From assembly GCA_030066195.1 (NCBI GenBank), contig JASJCB010000074.1:1-51569 (forward strand): 51,569 bases of DNA, in the 5' to 3' direction. A program made the translations under genes and the position numbers. Positions 16,806 through 24,640 of the stretch are shown here, one piece after another. The stretch comes from Acidobacteriota bacterium. GTDB lineage: Bacteria; Acidobacteriota; Holophagae; Acanthopleuribacterales; Acanthopleuribacteraceae. Within the stretch, counting starts at the first letter, position 1. Every line of letters begins with the position of its first letter. Below the pieces are notes generated by a model that saw nothing but the letters and a program-made list of their open reading frames with translations, ran no database searches and was not told the origin of the DNA.

Positions 16806-17692
16806 GCCGGTACAAGGTCAAAGCAATCAAACATATCAAGTCCATGCCCCCGCTCTCGCGGGCCACGCTGGGCATCACGCGCATGATTGCCGATGAGAAC
16901 TACAATATTGCAGATCTCGTCCGTTTGATCGAGACCGATATCACCCTGGCCGGCCGTTGCCTGCAATCCATCAACTCGCCGCTCTACGGACTGAAATCCC
17001 GCGTAGAAACCATCAACCGCGCCGTGGTGCTCTTGGGGGCGCGCAATATCGCCGCCATGGCCCTGCAAACAGGTTTGAGTACCGTGTTCAAAATGAACCT
17101 GGAAGGTTACGACTCCGACCAGGAGGACCTGTGGCGCAACGGCTTGCGAACCGCCATTGCCTCTCGGAAGATTATGATTGAACTGATGGACGACAAGAAA
17201 CTTGCCGACACGGCCTACGCCACGGGCCTGATGCACGATATCGGCAAGGTGGTCACCGCCGAATTCCTGCGTGAGAAATCGAAGCAGTTCGTCGAAAGCG
17301 CCTATATCGAGAACGAGGGCAATTTCCTGGCCGCGGAGGACGCGCTCTTCGGCATCAACCACACCGTGATCGGCGAACACATCGCCAAGAACTGGCACCT
17401 GCCTGAATCGTTTGCGGCCGTCATGCGGTATCACCACACGCCCAGCGAGGCCCCGGAAGAATACCGGAGCCTGGCCGTATCCGTACACCTGGGCGATACC
17501 TTCAGCATGATGGCCGGTACCGGAACCTATTTGGACAGCATGGATTACCCGGTCGATCCGATCGTGGATCACTACATCAAGAGAGATGCCGCATGGAATA
17601 CGATTACCTTTCCAAAACTACTTTTGGATATCGACAAGGAGTACCAGGACGCATTGCAGTTGAGTGGGGAGTCCGGAGGTAGCGATGTTTAA
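16802..17692 (+). CDS. HDOD-domain signalling protein
   Basis: A 296-residue protein of the HDOD (HD-related output) family. ATG 16802 overlaps the cheD stop. The domain covers roughly 10-220: MPPLSRATLGITRMI, then LVRLIETDITLAGRCLQSINS, VVLLGARNIAAMAL, and a preserved HD pair in GLMHDIGKVV. HDOD domains usually lack phosphodiesterase activity and act as protein-interaction outputs. Here the HDxGK pair is retained, so metal binding is possible. It sits between cheD and a CheY-like gene and overlaps the latter by eight bases. A role in the chemosensory pathway is inferred from context. Confidence 0.92.
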   Translation: MSRYKVKAIKHIKSMPPLSRATLGITRMIADENYNIADLVRLIETDITLAGRCLQSINSPLYGLKSRVETINRAVVLLGARNIAAMALQTGLSTVFKMNLEGYDSDQEDLWRNGLRTAIASRKIMIELMDDKKLADTAYATGLMHDIGKVVTAEFLREKSKQFVESAYIENEGNFLAAEDALFGINHTVIGEHIAKNWHLPESFAAVMRYHHTPSEAPEEYRSLAVSVHLGDTFSMMAGTGTYLDSMDYPVDPIVDHYIKRDAAWNTITFPKLLLDIDKEYQDALQLSGESGGSDV

Positions 17693-18059
17693 GAAGATTC
17701 TACTTGTGGACGATTCCTTGTCCGCGCGCATGATCATCCGCCAGTACCTGGAGATCGTGGGCTGCCAGGGCGCGGAATTCAAGGAAGTCCCGAATGGTCA
17801 GAAGGCCCTGGAAGCACTGAAAGAAGAAACCTACGACCTGATCGTCACCGATATGAACATGCCGGTCATGGACGGAAACGAGTTTCTGAAACACCTGAAA
17901 GCACGTCCCAAATACGCGCGCATTCCGGTGATCATCGTCTCCAGCGCGGCCAACAAGGACAACGAGAAACGCTTTATGAAATTCGGCGCCAACTACGTGA
18001 TCGGCAAACCCGTCTCACCCCAGCTGTTGCACGAGGCCATCAGCTCATTGCAGGATTGA
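17685..18059 (+). CDS. CheY-like response regulator
   Basis: A 124-residue single receiver domain. ATG 17685 has GGAGG five bases upstream and overlaps the end of the HDOD gene. D9/D10 (LVDDS), D56 (VTDMNMPVMDG), S86 (VSSAA) and K108 (GKPV) form a complete phosphorylation site. The closest relatives by motif are the CheY proteins paired with CheX (MNMPVMDGNEFL style). The following gene is CheX-like, so this is a plausible substrate for that phosphatase. The sensor kinase must be elsewhere. Confidence 0.93.
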   Translation: MFKKILLVDDSLSARMIIRQYLEIVGCQGAEFKEVPNGQKALEALKEETYDLIVTDMNMPVMDGNEFLKHLKARPKYARIPVIIVSSAANKDNEKRFMKFGANYVIGKPVSPQLLHEAISSLQD

Positions 18060-18072
18060 CCAGGAGAAAGCA

Positions 18073-18549
18073 ATGATAGAGTTCCACGACCCGGCTACCT
18101 TGACCGCGCTGGAAAAATGCATCGGCGACACCTTCGAGGGCATTGCCTTCGCCCAGATTCTGGAAAAGCGGCGCGTAGAAGAACCCTACAACCCCAAGGG
18201 CGACGAATACTGCTCCTATATCGAGTTGACGGCGCCGGTAAAACTGCGCTTCTTCCTGATGATGACGCACGACCACCTGATCGAGTGTTTCAGCCAGGTC
18301 TATCCGGATATGGAAATAGACAAGGTGCCGCAAGAGGTCTTCGACGATTTCATCAACGAATTGACCAACACGGCAGCGGGCCACTTTATGTCGATCGTCT
18401 GCCCGGAGAAAAAGGATATGGTCATCGGCCTGCCCCAGAACGCGGACAAGCAAGCAACCGTTCGCTGCCTGACCCCGGGCGACGAAACGGTCGTCATGTA
18501 CTACAAAGTCGAAGACCACGACCTCTACGCTTCCCTGGCCCCGGTTTAA
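18073..18549 (+). CDS. cheX: CheX-like CheY-phosphate phosphatase
   Basis: A 158-residue protein of the CheC/CheX/FliY phosphatase family. The catalytic E-x2-N signature is visible in INELTNTAAGHFMS (about residues 97-110); CheX-type proteins carry one such site. It would accelerate dephosphorylation of CheY. It begins 13 bases after the CheY-like gene with AGGAG upstream and closes the operon, ending before the terminator at 18603-18631. The assignment to CheX rather than CheC is by the single ExxN motif and is moderately secure. Confidence 0.85.
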   Translation: MIEFHDPATLTALEKCIGDTFEGIAFAQILEKRRVEEPYNPKGDEYCSYIELTAPVKLRFFLMMTHDHLIECFSQVYPDMEIDKVPQEVFDDFINELTNTAAGHFMSIVCPEKKDMVIGLPQNADKQATVRCLTPGDETVVMYYKVEDHDLYASLAPV

Positions 18550-18602
18550 TCCATTCCAACGGACGCGAAATCGTGAATGCGTCGGCCGGGCGAAAGGTAG
18601 GA

Positions 18603-18631
18603 TCGCGCGGGCCCGAACCCGCGCGAGTTTT
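18603..18631. terminator. intrinsic terminator of the chemotaxis-accessory operon
   Basis: A perfect 9-bp GC-rich stem TCGCGCGGG (18603-18611) / CCCGCGCGA (18618-18626) with a CCCGAA loop is followed by GTTTTA. It lies 54 bases after the cheX-like stop and just before the end of the convergent Cys-rich peptide gene. Confidence 0.82.
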
Positions 18632-18633
18632 AC

Positions 18634-18864
18634 TCAATTACAAATGAAGGTTTCAAACGGGAAATCGGATAGTGAGGCCGCGTAGTAGCACTCGATGTGG
18701 GTGCACATGTCGGCCGCGTGAACAAAAGATTTGCCTGCATAAGTGGAGGGGCAACATCCCTGCCCCTCCAGGAATTCAGGTAAGCAATAGGAAGCGGTTA
18801 ATTGGGAGGCGCCCCCAGCCAGGAACAGGAGCAAGGTAAGACATAAACTCAATTTCTTGAACAT
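18634..18864 (-). CDS. small secreted cysteine-rich protein
   Basis: A 76-residue protein starting at ATG 18864, which has AAGGAG six bases upstream. It has a clear signal peptide (MFKKLSLCLTLLLFLAGGASQ). The ~55-residue mature part holds six Cys: YCLPE, QGCCPS, DMC, IEC and the penultimate IC, enough for three disulfides. No family is recognised. It is monocistronic, convergent with the chemotaxis run. It could be a secreted peptide or a small periplasmic protein; nothing indicates toxin activity or a partner immunity gene. Confidence 0.8.
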   Translation of the reverse strand: MFKKLSLCLTLLLFLAGGASQLTASYCLPEFLEGQGCCPSTYAGKSFVHAADMCTHIECYYAASLSDFPFETFICN

Positions 18865-19056
18865 AAAGTTCTCCTTAAAGGTGGGTATGCCGGGTATCAT
18901 CCCCAAAAATGAAATGATTGAAACGATTTTGACAATGTCTTAGAGAAAGATAACCCGAATCAGCATCTTACACTACCCGACACTGATTCCACAAGCCGAT
19001 TTAAAACAAGCTGAAGTGCCGACGCACCGTCGCGGTCGATGAGAAAACGATGCAAG

Positions 19057-19073
19057 TTGGCACCGGTTACGCT
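19057..19073 (+). promoter_or_regulatory. sigma54-type -24/-12 promoter candidate
   Basis: TTGGCAC (19057-19063) followed by GCT (19071-19073) gives GG and GC with the required 10-base spacing, the hallmark of sigma54 promoters. It lies ~60-75 bases before the DUF420-like gene. The TT before GC is replaced by AC. No activator gene is adjacent. Confidence 0.5.
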
Positions 19074-19076
19074 ACA

Positions 19077-19122
19077 ATAGGCCGTCCCTCGAAAGGGACC
19101 GCCGACCAAACCTATCGAGGGA
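19077..19122 (+). promoter_or_regulatory. leader with mutually exclusive RNA structures at the ribosome site
   Basis: Structure A is a tight hairpin GTCCCT (19084-19089) / AGGGAC (19094-19099) with a CGAA loop, optionally enclosed by ATAGG (19077-19081) / CCTAT (19111-19115). Structure B pairs TCCCTCGA (19085-19092) perfectly with TCGAGGGA (19115-19122), which contains the ribosome binding site of the DUF420-like gene. The two cannot coexist, so this could be a translational switch. No known riboswitch class fits. Confidence 0.4.
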
Positions 19123-19131
19123 GCTTGTTGC

Positions 19132-19587
19132 ATGAATGCGAATCTGGCTTATTGGTTGTTTGCGTACGTTCTGATGAGCGTTACCCTGGTGATCGCGTTT
19201 CGAGCGATCCGGCAGGTGAAAGCCGGCAAGTTGGCAGCGCATATGAAGAGCATGGTTCTGGCCTGTAACCTGTTGCTTTTTTTCGTCGGCACCTATGTGG
19301 TCAAGGTCCTGGTCCTGGGTCGTGAGGTCAAGGAAGGCTGGTCCACGCTTGACTTCGTCATCCTCTACACGCACGAGGCTTTCATCCTGATCATGCTGGT
19401 TTCCGGCACCCTTGCGCGCTTGTTTGCCCGCAAATTCAAGGACCGTTTGGAGCACCCCACCCGGGAAGACCTGGCCAACCGCCGCAAGCACATGCTCTCG
19501 GGCAAGATCGCCGTGACTTCGGCAACGGCAGCTTTGGGGACGGCTACCCTGGTGCTGTGGATTCTCTTCAAGCACCTCCCTCAGTAG
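19132..19587 (+). CDS. DUF420-like integral membrane protein
   Basis: A 151-residue protein with four hydrophobic helices. It resembles DUF420 (YozB/CtaM-like) membrane proteins: HMKSMVLACNLLLFFVGTYV, then LYTHEAFILIMLVSGTLARL, then RRKHMLSGKIAVTSA, with the spaced His residues typical of that family. Some family members act in cytochrome oxidase assembly; no oxidase gene is in view, so that role is only a possibility. GAGGGAG lies eight bases before ATG 19132 and may be controlled by the leader structures described at 19077-19122. Its 3' end overlaps the convergent acyltransferase gene by seven bases. Confidence 0.8.
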   Translation: MNANLAYWLFAYVLMSVTLVIAFRAIRQVKAGKLAAHMKSMVLACNLLLFFVGTYVVKVLVLGREVKEGWSTLDFVILYTHEAFILIMLVSGTLARLFARKFKDRLEHPTREDLANRRKHMLSGKIAVTSATAALGTATLVLWILFKHLPQ

Positions 19588-20534
19588 GGATTGGCCACAC
19601 CCTCCGGCGTGGTCTTGAAGCGCTTGTGAATCCACATCCAGTACATGGGGAAGGCTTCAATCTGTTGCTCCAGCCGCTCGTTCAGCAACCGGGTGATGCG
19701 CATGATTTCGGTTTGTTTATCCGCGTCCTGATCGGCCCGGATCAAGGGTTGGAAGCTCAAACGATAGCGCCCCTTGCCTAACGGCACCGCGTAGCCCGTG
19801 ACGATAGGCGCACCCGTCTTGTAAGCCATGGCCGCGGGCATGGGTGTCGTCGCGGCGGGCCTGCCGAAGAAGTCCACAAACAATGCGTTGTGGTCGTGCA
19901 CATCCTGATCGTTGACTACGCCCACGATGCGGTTCTCGGCCAGGGCGCCTAAGACCCGGCGAACGGAACGACTTTTGTAAATGATCCGGTTACCCGACAA
20001 TTGCCGCAGCTTTTCCAGGTAGTCGTGGACCAGGGGATTGTCCATGGGCCGAGCCATGGCGCTCAGCGGCAGGTTCATATAACCCAAAGCCAGGTTCATG
20101 ATTTCCCAATTGCCGTAATGGGCGGTACAGAGAATCACGCCTTTGCCGCCTTCCAAGCCCTCATAGAAGGGACGTACGTTGTCCCACTCCACGAAACGCA
20201 GGAAGTTGCGTTGGTTGATTTGCGGCATGCACAGGGTTTCCGCCATGACATTGCCGAAATGGGACAGGCAGCCGCGGCCCAGGCGTTTCTTTTCCAGGTC
20301 CGTCACGCGGTCGCTGAAAACCACGTCCAGATTGGCCGTGGCAATCTTGCGCTTGCTCTTGAACAAGGACCAGAACAGAAGCCCGACACAGCGCCCGAAC
20401 AAACGAGCCAGGGCGAAGGGAACCAGCCGCATGATAAAAGCCAGGATGCGTAGAGGAATGTATTGAATCCAATGTTTCAGGACCAATTTCCGGTCGGGAC
20501 CGGGCGGACGTTTGTAACCGGCTTTGTCACTCAT
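19581..20534 (-). CDS. LpxL/HtrB-type lysophospholipid (lipid A) acyltransferase
   Basis: A 317-residue inner-membrane acyltransferase of the lipid A biosynthesis family. The HX4E catalytic motif is HYGNWE (139-144). Conserved blocks follow: LSAMARPMDNPLVHDYL, VVNDQDVHDHNALFVDFFG with TTPMPAAMAYKTGAP, and a C-terminal PMYWMWIHKRFKT. A hydrophobic helix at ~24-60 anchors it. It would transfer a secondary acyl chain to a lipid A precursor, supporting an LPS-bearing outer membrane; an ornithine-lipid-type substrate cannot be excluded. The gene is alone on its strand. Confidence 0.93.
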   Translation of the reverse strand: MSDKAGYKRPPGPDRKLVLKHWIQYIPLRILAFIMRLVPFALARLFGRCVGLLFWSLFKSKRKIATANLDVVFSDRVTDLEKKRLGRGCLSHFGNVMAETLCMPQINQRNFLRFVEWDNVRPFYEGLEGGKGVILCTAHYGNWEIMNLALGYMNLPLSAMARPMDNPLVHDYLEKLRQLSGNRIIYKSRSVRRVLGALAENRIVGVVNDQDVHDHNALFVDFFGRPAATTPMPAAMAYKTGAPIVTGYAVPLGKGRYRLSFQPLIRADQDADKQTEIMRITRLLNERLEQQIEAFPMYWMWIHKRFKTTPEGVANPY

Positions 20535-20720
20535 GGGTGATCTCTCGCAATCATCGACCGAATCGCCGGTCGTCAGGGTGCGGTCATTCTAGCCTATTCG
20601 CCCCGGTCGATAAAGAGTCGGCGCTTTGTCTGCACTGGAAAGCCGTCCTGATCAGCGGGAAACACGTTTTCATTCCCGAGAAGATAAGCGAGCGATTCGC
20701 GGAATACGGCATAGTTCCCG

Positions 20721-20845
20721 GGGATTGGGGTTGTTGCTTTGAAAAACACAATACCTGTCTCGGGAACCGGTCCTGCCGTACTTGAAAAAGTGGTTCTCTG
20801 CCCGGAGAAATGATCCTTCGATTCTCAAAGACCACCCCCAATCCC
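20721..20845. repeat. long-range imperfect inverted repeat
   Basis: GGGATTGGGG (20721-20730) pairs with CCCCAATCCC (20836-20845), and CTTTGA (20737-20742) with TCAAAG (20825-20830). Each stem is perfect, separated by a 6/5-base internal loop. The 82-base interior carries CTCGGGAACCGG, related to the repeats at 21007-21065. Confidence 0.75.
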
Positions 20846-21006
20846 GAAAATTATCTTTTCAGGCAAATCATTTGACAACTTAGGCCCGAAATTCAAGGTC
20901 GTCGATCAGCGGCGGATACCGGTCATTTTCAAAACAACAACCGGAAACAACATTTGGTTGGGTTATTTTCCCGGGAACACGACCTCTTCAAGGCCGGAAA
21001 AGGGCG

Positions 21007-21065
21007 CCGTTCCCGAGCACGGAACCACCTCTTGATGTCGAAACCGGTTCCGTGCTCGGGAACGG
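21007..21065. repeat. perfect 20-bp inverted repeat
   Basis: The arms 21007-21026 and 21046-21065 are exact reverse complements over 20 bases (core TTCCCGAGCACGGAACC), with a 19-base loop. A further degenerate copy, TTCCCGAGCAAAGAACC, lies at 21096-21112 in direct orientation. No T-tract follows, so it is not a normal terminator. Confidence 0.92.
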
Positions 21066-21094
21066 AACCACCTTCGCGACCTTCAGGTGGTTCC
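21064..21094. repeat. second inverted repeat adjoining the 20-bp one
   Basis: GGAACCACCT (21064-21073) / AGGTGGTTCC (21085-21094), perfect with an 11-base loop. Its left arm shares two bases with the previous repeat and also occurs as a direct copy at 21021-21030. Confidence 0.88.
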
Positions 21095-21650
21095 ATTCCC
21101 GAGCAAAGAACCGACTAGCCGTCCTTTTAGGGCCCTGAAATGGGGAAAAGTTGATGGATTTTTCCGAAAATCCATGCTTCACGCCTTCTAAGGGTGTTTT
21201 TGGGTAGTAACAACTGTCCATACGCTTAAAGAAACCTAAATCCGGTCGATGAAAAGGTCCCGGCTGCAATCCCTCTAAAAAAAGAAGGCCGGAGGACATC
21301 GAACCCAAAGTGATCTCTTTCGGTTGCGTCAAACAAACCCCGGGAGAAGCAAAGTAGAACAGAACCGAGCCGAGAGGGCTCGGCACCGTGAACCCGGCAA
21401 AATCCTTTTCGTTCATTGCTGCATTTCGGTGGGTTTCGGCCCTGATGGAAGGGATCTGTCACGCATTTCTTCCAAGCATGAGAGAATGGCGTCCGGGTAA
21501 CCACAGCACCGGTATAAGAAAATCCTGGCCCCGGCAAGGTATCTCGGGGTATCCTGGCTTGTCATCGAAACGGCCTCACGGCGCCACATAAGACCCTGGC
21601 TTTTGGTCTCTTGTGCGACGCGTGAGTTGATCCCGCATGGAGAGGAAATG

Positions 21651-22643
21651 ATGAGCGAGTCAGATGCAAAAGACCGGGATGGAACATCGGCGGAAAATGA
21701 ACGGCCGAAACAGCCCGAAACCAAACCGGTAGCCAATCCGCACGATCGTTTTGTCAAAGTCGCCCTGGCGAATCGGCTTGTCGCTCGTGATTTTCTGGAA
21801 ACCTATGTATCGGACGAGGTGAAGGCCCTCTGCAAGTTGGATGAGCATCAATTGATCAAGCAATCGTTCGTCGATGCTGAACTCAGCGAGCACATTACCG
21901 ACATCCTGTTTCGCGCCCCAAGCATCGACCCGGACAAGTCGTCGATCTACCTCTACTTCCTGACGGAGCATCTGCGCAAAAGCAAAAAACTGACAGCGTA
22001 CCGCGATTGGACTTATAAACCCAAAATCGCGCAATTTCACATGGAAGACACCGGTCGAGATGAGGTCCCGCTTATCATCACGCACATCCTGTATAACGGG
22101 AAGGAAACATTCACGGCCCCCAGGAAAATTGCGGACCTGGTCGCCGTGGACGATAAGGACCTTGCGCAGAAAATGATCGAGGGTTTCGAGTTGATCGACC
22201 TGAAGAACATCGATGACGAAATCCTGATGAAACCGATCTGGTCCGCCGTCTTGACCATGGCCCTGAAGCATATCGACGACCCGGATCCCGATGTGGTAGC
22301 GATGATCCACAAATTGTCGTATCATTTAAGGGAGGTCGAAAGAAGCGGAAAAGGCAGCGACCTGTTGGTAGCCTTTCTCACCTATCTCTTCAGAGCAAGT
22401 CGGGTAAATCGCAAGGAGGTGCTTGTGCAAGCCGTCAGAACCCATATTTCCGAGCAAGCCGGCCGGCAAGCAATGACCCTGGCCGACAAGATCAAGAAAG
22501 AAGGTCGTGCCGAAGGCCGAATTGAAGGTCGCCGAGAAAATCAAAAAGAAATAGCTTTACGCCTTATCGAACGAGGTTTCAGTACTCAAGAAGTGGCCGA
22601 GATCTCTCTTCTGACGCTTTCCGAAATTGCAGACTTGCGTTGA
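21651..22643 (+). CDS. Rpn/YhgA-family putative transposase (PD-(D/E)XK nuclease)
   Basis: A 330-residue protein of the recombination-promoting nuclease (Rpn, transposase_31/YhgA-like) family. E. coli Rpn members are DNA endonucleases that stimulate RecA-independent recombination. The N-terminus NPHDRFVKVALAN and the nuclease core are recognisable: D84 (ITDILFRA) and E106 (YLYFLTEH). The C-terminal AEGRIEGRRENQKEIALRLIERGFS is typical of the family. ATG 21651 has GAGAGG five bases upstream. It lies next to an inverted-repeat-rich region and may be a mobile or domesticated gene. Its stop is nine bases from the convergent receiver gene. Confidence 0.9.
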   Translation: MSESDAKDRDGTSAENERPKQPETKPVANPHDRFVKVALANRLVARDFLETYVSDEVKALCKLDEHQLIKQSFVDAELSEHITDILFRAPSIDPDKSSIYLYFLTEHLRKSKKLTAYRDWTYKPKIAQFHMEDTGRDEVPLIITHILYNGKETFTAPRKIADLVAVDDKDLAQKMIEGFELIDLKNIDDEILMKPIWSAVLTMALKHIDDPDPDVVAMIHKLSYHLREVERSGKGSDLLVAFLTYLFRASRVNRKEVLVQAVRTHISEQAGRQAMTLADKIKKEGRAEGRIEGRRENQKEIALRLIERGFSTQEVAEISLLTLSEIADLR

Positions 22644-22652
22644 ATGGCCGTA

Positions 22653-23363
22653 TCAACCCTTCTGTTGATAGGCCTTGTCCAACACGCTCTTGCGGAACTC
22701 GCGGTACTCTTCCTCGGAGATTTTATTTTCTTCCCGGAGCGTGTTCAGGTGGCCCAACTCCTGGAAGACCTTGTAACCGTAATGCTCGCCCACGCGTTGC
22801 AGAGCCGCCTCACTGAGAGCTTTCTGTAATTCCGTCTGCTCTTCTTCAGGCGGTTTCAGACGGCGCAGTTCCTTGCGCATGGCAGCGATCTTCTGTTCCA
22901 GATCCGGAATGTGCAGCAGCTTCTCCTGATCGACCGACTTCAGGGCATCGACCGTATCCCGTAAGCCCTGGAGCTCCTCTTGCAATTTGAAGTGATCGGT
23001 GAGATTGTTCAGCATCAGGTTCAGCTCTTCAGTACGGAAGGGCTTGTGCAAATAGCCGTGGACGCCGGACTTGATTGCGTTGATGATCTGCTGCTGATCC
23101 CCGAAACCGGAAATCACCACCACGCGCGTCTGTTCGGAACGCGACCGGGCCACCTTCAGAACATCCACGGTGCCGACATCGCCGCCCGCCAGATCGCTGA
23201 TGATGATCTGGAACGGTTCGCTCTCGGAAATCATGACCAGAGCCCGGCTGCCTCCGGCGGCAAATTCCGGCTTCAATTTGGCGTGATGGCGCACCACGTT
23301 TCGGATATTTTGGAGAGAAGATTCGCTGTCGCTGATGACCAGTAAGCGGTATTTTTGGGTCAT
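22653..23363 (-). CDS. response regulator with coiled coil and SHOCT-like C-terminus
   Basis: A 236-residue protein. Residues 1-~120 form a receiver with D57 (IIISDLAGG), S85 (VISGF) and K107 (HKPF); the first acidic pair is reduced to SDSE, so phosphorylation may be altered. A coiled coil follows (about 125-185: LQEELQGLRDTVDALKSV, LEQKIAAMRKELRRL). The last ~35 residues (LGHLNTLREENKISEEEYREFRKSVL) resemble a SHOCT-type short helical motif found in oligomerising proteins. No DNA-binding or enzymatic output is present. It is read in the same direction as trxA, 147 bases downstream of it. Confidence 0.85.
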   Translation of the reverse strand: MTQKYRLLVISDSESSLQNIRNVVRHHAKLKPEFAAGGSRALVMISESEPFQIIISDLAGGDVGTVDVLKVARSRSEQTRVVVISGFGDQQQIINAIKSGVHGYLHKPFRTEELNLMLNNLTDHFKLQEELQGLRDTVDALKSVDQEKLLHIPDLEQKIAAMRKELRRLKPPEEEQTELQKALSEAALQRVGEHYGYKVFQELGHLNTLREENKISEEEYREFRKSVLDKAYQQKG

Positions 23364-23510
23364 ATTCCGTCCTCACATCCCATAGATTACCAGAAAAACC
23401 CTTTTCCGGGTGAGGGTTACCTACAGGAAACGATAAAAGTGAGGGGAACCGGAGACCGGGACACGCCGACAGGAAGCGGTCCCGGCAGACCGTCGTTTTG
23501 GAATTGCCGT

Positions 23511-23837
23511 CTACAGGTGCGGTTCGATCCAAGTCATGAGTTTGCTTTTGGGGGCGTTTCCGATCATATTCGCCACCTTCTCTCCGTTCTTGAACATCAA
23601 CAAAGTAGGCAGACTCTGAACGCCATGCTGCGCGGCGGTTTGCAATTCGGTATCGGTGTTCATCTTGACGATTTTGATTTTATCGCCCAGTTCGCTTTGA
23701 ATGTCTTTGAGGGTAGGGGCCAACATGCGGCAGGGACCGCACCAGCTTGCCCAAAAGTCGACAATGGTGACGCCCTCGCGGCCGAGGACCTTTTCTTCGA
23801 ACTCCGCGTCTTTGATCTCTTCAAGTTCTGCACTCAT
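23511..23837 (-). CDS. trxA: thioredoxin
   Basis: A 108-residue thioredoxin, the family's standard length, reducing protein disulfides in the cytoplasm (no signal peptide). The active site is WASWCGPCR with C33 and C36. The cis-Pro loop (QSLPTLLMFKNGE) and Asp26 are conserved. The gene is divergent from the heptose adenylyltransferase-like gene, with about 130 bases between starts, and is followed by a receiver protein on the same strand. No thioredoxin reductase gene is in the window. Confidence 0.97.
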   Translation of the reverse strand: MSAELEEIKDAEFEEKVLGREGVTIVDFWASWCGPCRMLAPTLKDIQSELGDKIKIVKMNTDTELQTAAQHGVQSLPTLLMFKNGEKVANMIGNAPKSKLMTWIEPHL

Positions 23838-23970
23838 GATTTCACGCTCCTCACAAGCTCAAATTGGGCCTTCATCTTAAACGAGACAACGGGCAAAGTG
23901 CAATTAGCAATATGCATTTTTCCGCGTCGGGTGGTAGTCTTGGGGGGATGTGGAAAGAGAGGTGTGCGCC

Positions 23971-24459
23971 GTGTCATCCCGTATCTATCAAGATTTCGCC
24001 ATGTTGGAACCCCATTGGTCGGAAATACGCCGGCCGTACCGAAAAGTGGTTTTTACCAACGGCTGTTTCGATATTTTGCACGCGGGCCACGTCACCTACC
24101 TGGAAGAGGCTCGCGCCCTGGGCGATTTCCTGGTCCTGGGCCTGAACAGCGACGCCTCGGTCAGCCGTCTGAAGGGACCCAAGCGACCGCTCAACCTGTT
24201 CGAGGATCGGGCAACCGTGCTGGCGGGACTACGCGCGATAGATCTGGTGGTGGGCTTTGAGGAGGACACCCCCTACGCGCTCATCGGCGGTGTGCGGCCC
24301 GATATCCTGGTGAAAGGCGGCGACTGGTCCCCGGACCAGATCGTCGGCTCGGACCTGGTGTCGGCTCGTGGCGGCGAAGTTCGCTCGCTGGTCCTGTGCG
24401 AGGGGCGCTCTACGACCGGCCTGGTAGAACGCGTGATCGAACGCTACGGCTCCGGTTGA
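23971..24459 (+). CDS. D-glycero-beta-D-manno-heptose 1-phosphate adenylyltransferase-like protein
   Basis: A 162-residue nucleotidyltransferase matching the C-terminal half of HldE (RfaE2/HldC-type). It would make ADP-heptose for the LPS core. Signature blocks: VVFTNGCFDILHAGHVTYL (27-45, containing the HxGH nucleotidyl-transfer motif), NSDASVSRLKGPKRP, VKGGDW and GRSTT. The kinase half of HldE is absent, so a separate HldA-like enzyme is expected elsewhere. GTG 23971 has GAGAGG eight bases upstream; GTG 23950 is a longer alternative. The gene is consistent with the LPS acyltransferase at 19581-20534. Confidence 0.92.
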   Translation: MSSRIYQDFAMLEPHWSEIRRPYRKVVFTNGCFDILHAGHVTYLEEARALGDFLVLGLNSDASVSRLKGPKRPLNLFEDRATVLAGLRAIDLVVGFEEDTPYALIGGVRPDILVKGGDWSPDQIVGSDLVSARGGEVRSLVLCEGRSTTGLVERVIERYGSG

Positions 24460-24640
24460 TCCTTTGTTTTTTCTTCCCGGCAGATTTTGTTTTTAGTCCC
24501 GGCAGAGGGACCGGGGCCAATGCACCCGCGCCCGGTTCGGGACCGACTTGACAAGAGACTCCGTATGTCGGGCGATTACATTGAATACGCCCGCTCGATC
24601 CAGTATGATCAGTCCTATTCACTTGCTAAGGAGATTAGCA

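Larger units (their letters stand above)
20535..21650. other. 1.1-kb gene-free region rich in inverted repeats
   Basis: No gene can be supported in this stretch; open frames on either strand run through the repeats and lack ribosome sites. It contains at least four separate inverted repeats: 20721-20845, 21007-21065, 21064-21094 and 21154-21175 (ATGGATTTT / AAAATCCAT). A fifth small one, GCCGAG-AGGG-CTCGGC, lies near 21370. The word TTCCCGAG and its complement recur throughout. It resembles degenerate mobile or extragenic repeat DNA and precedes an Rpn-type nuclease gene. Confidence 0.6.

Noticed and set aside
20988..21416. 142-codon leftward frame in the repeat region
   Set aside because: It runs straight through the perfect inverted repeats and shows no domain or ribosome site.
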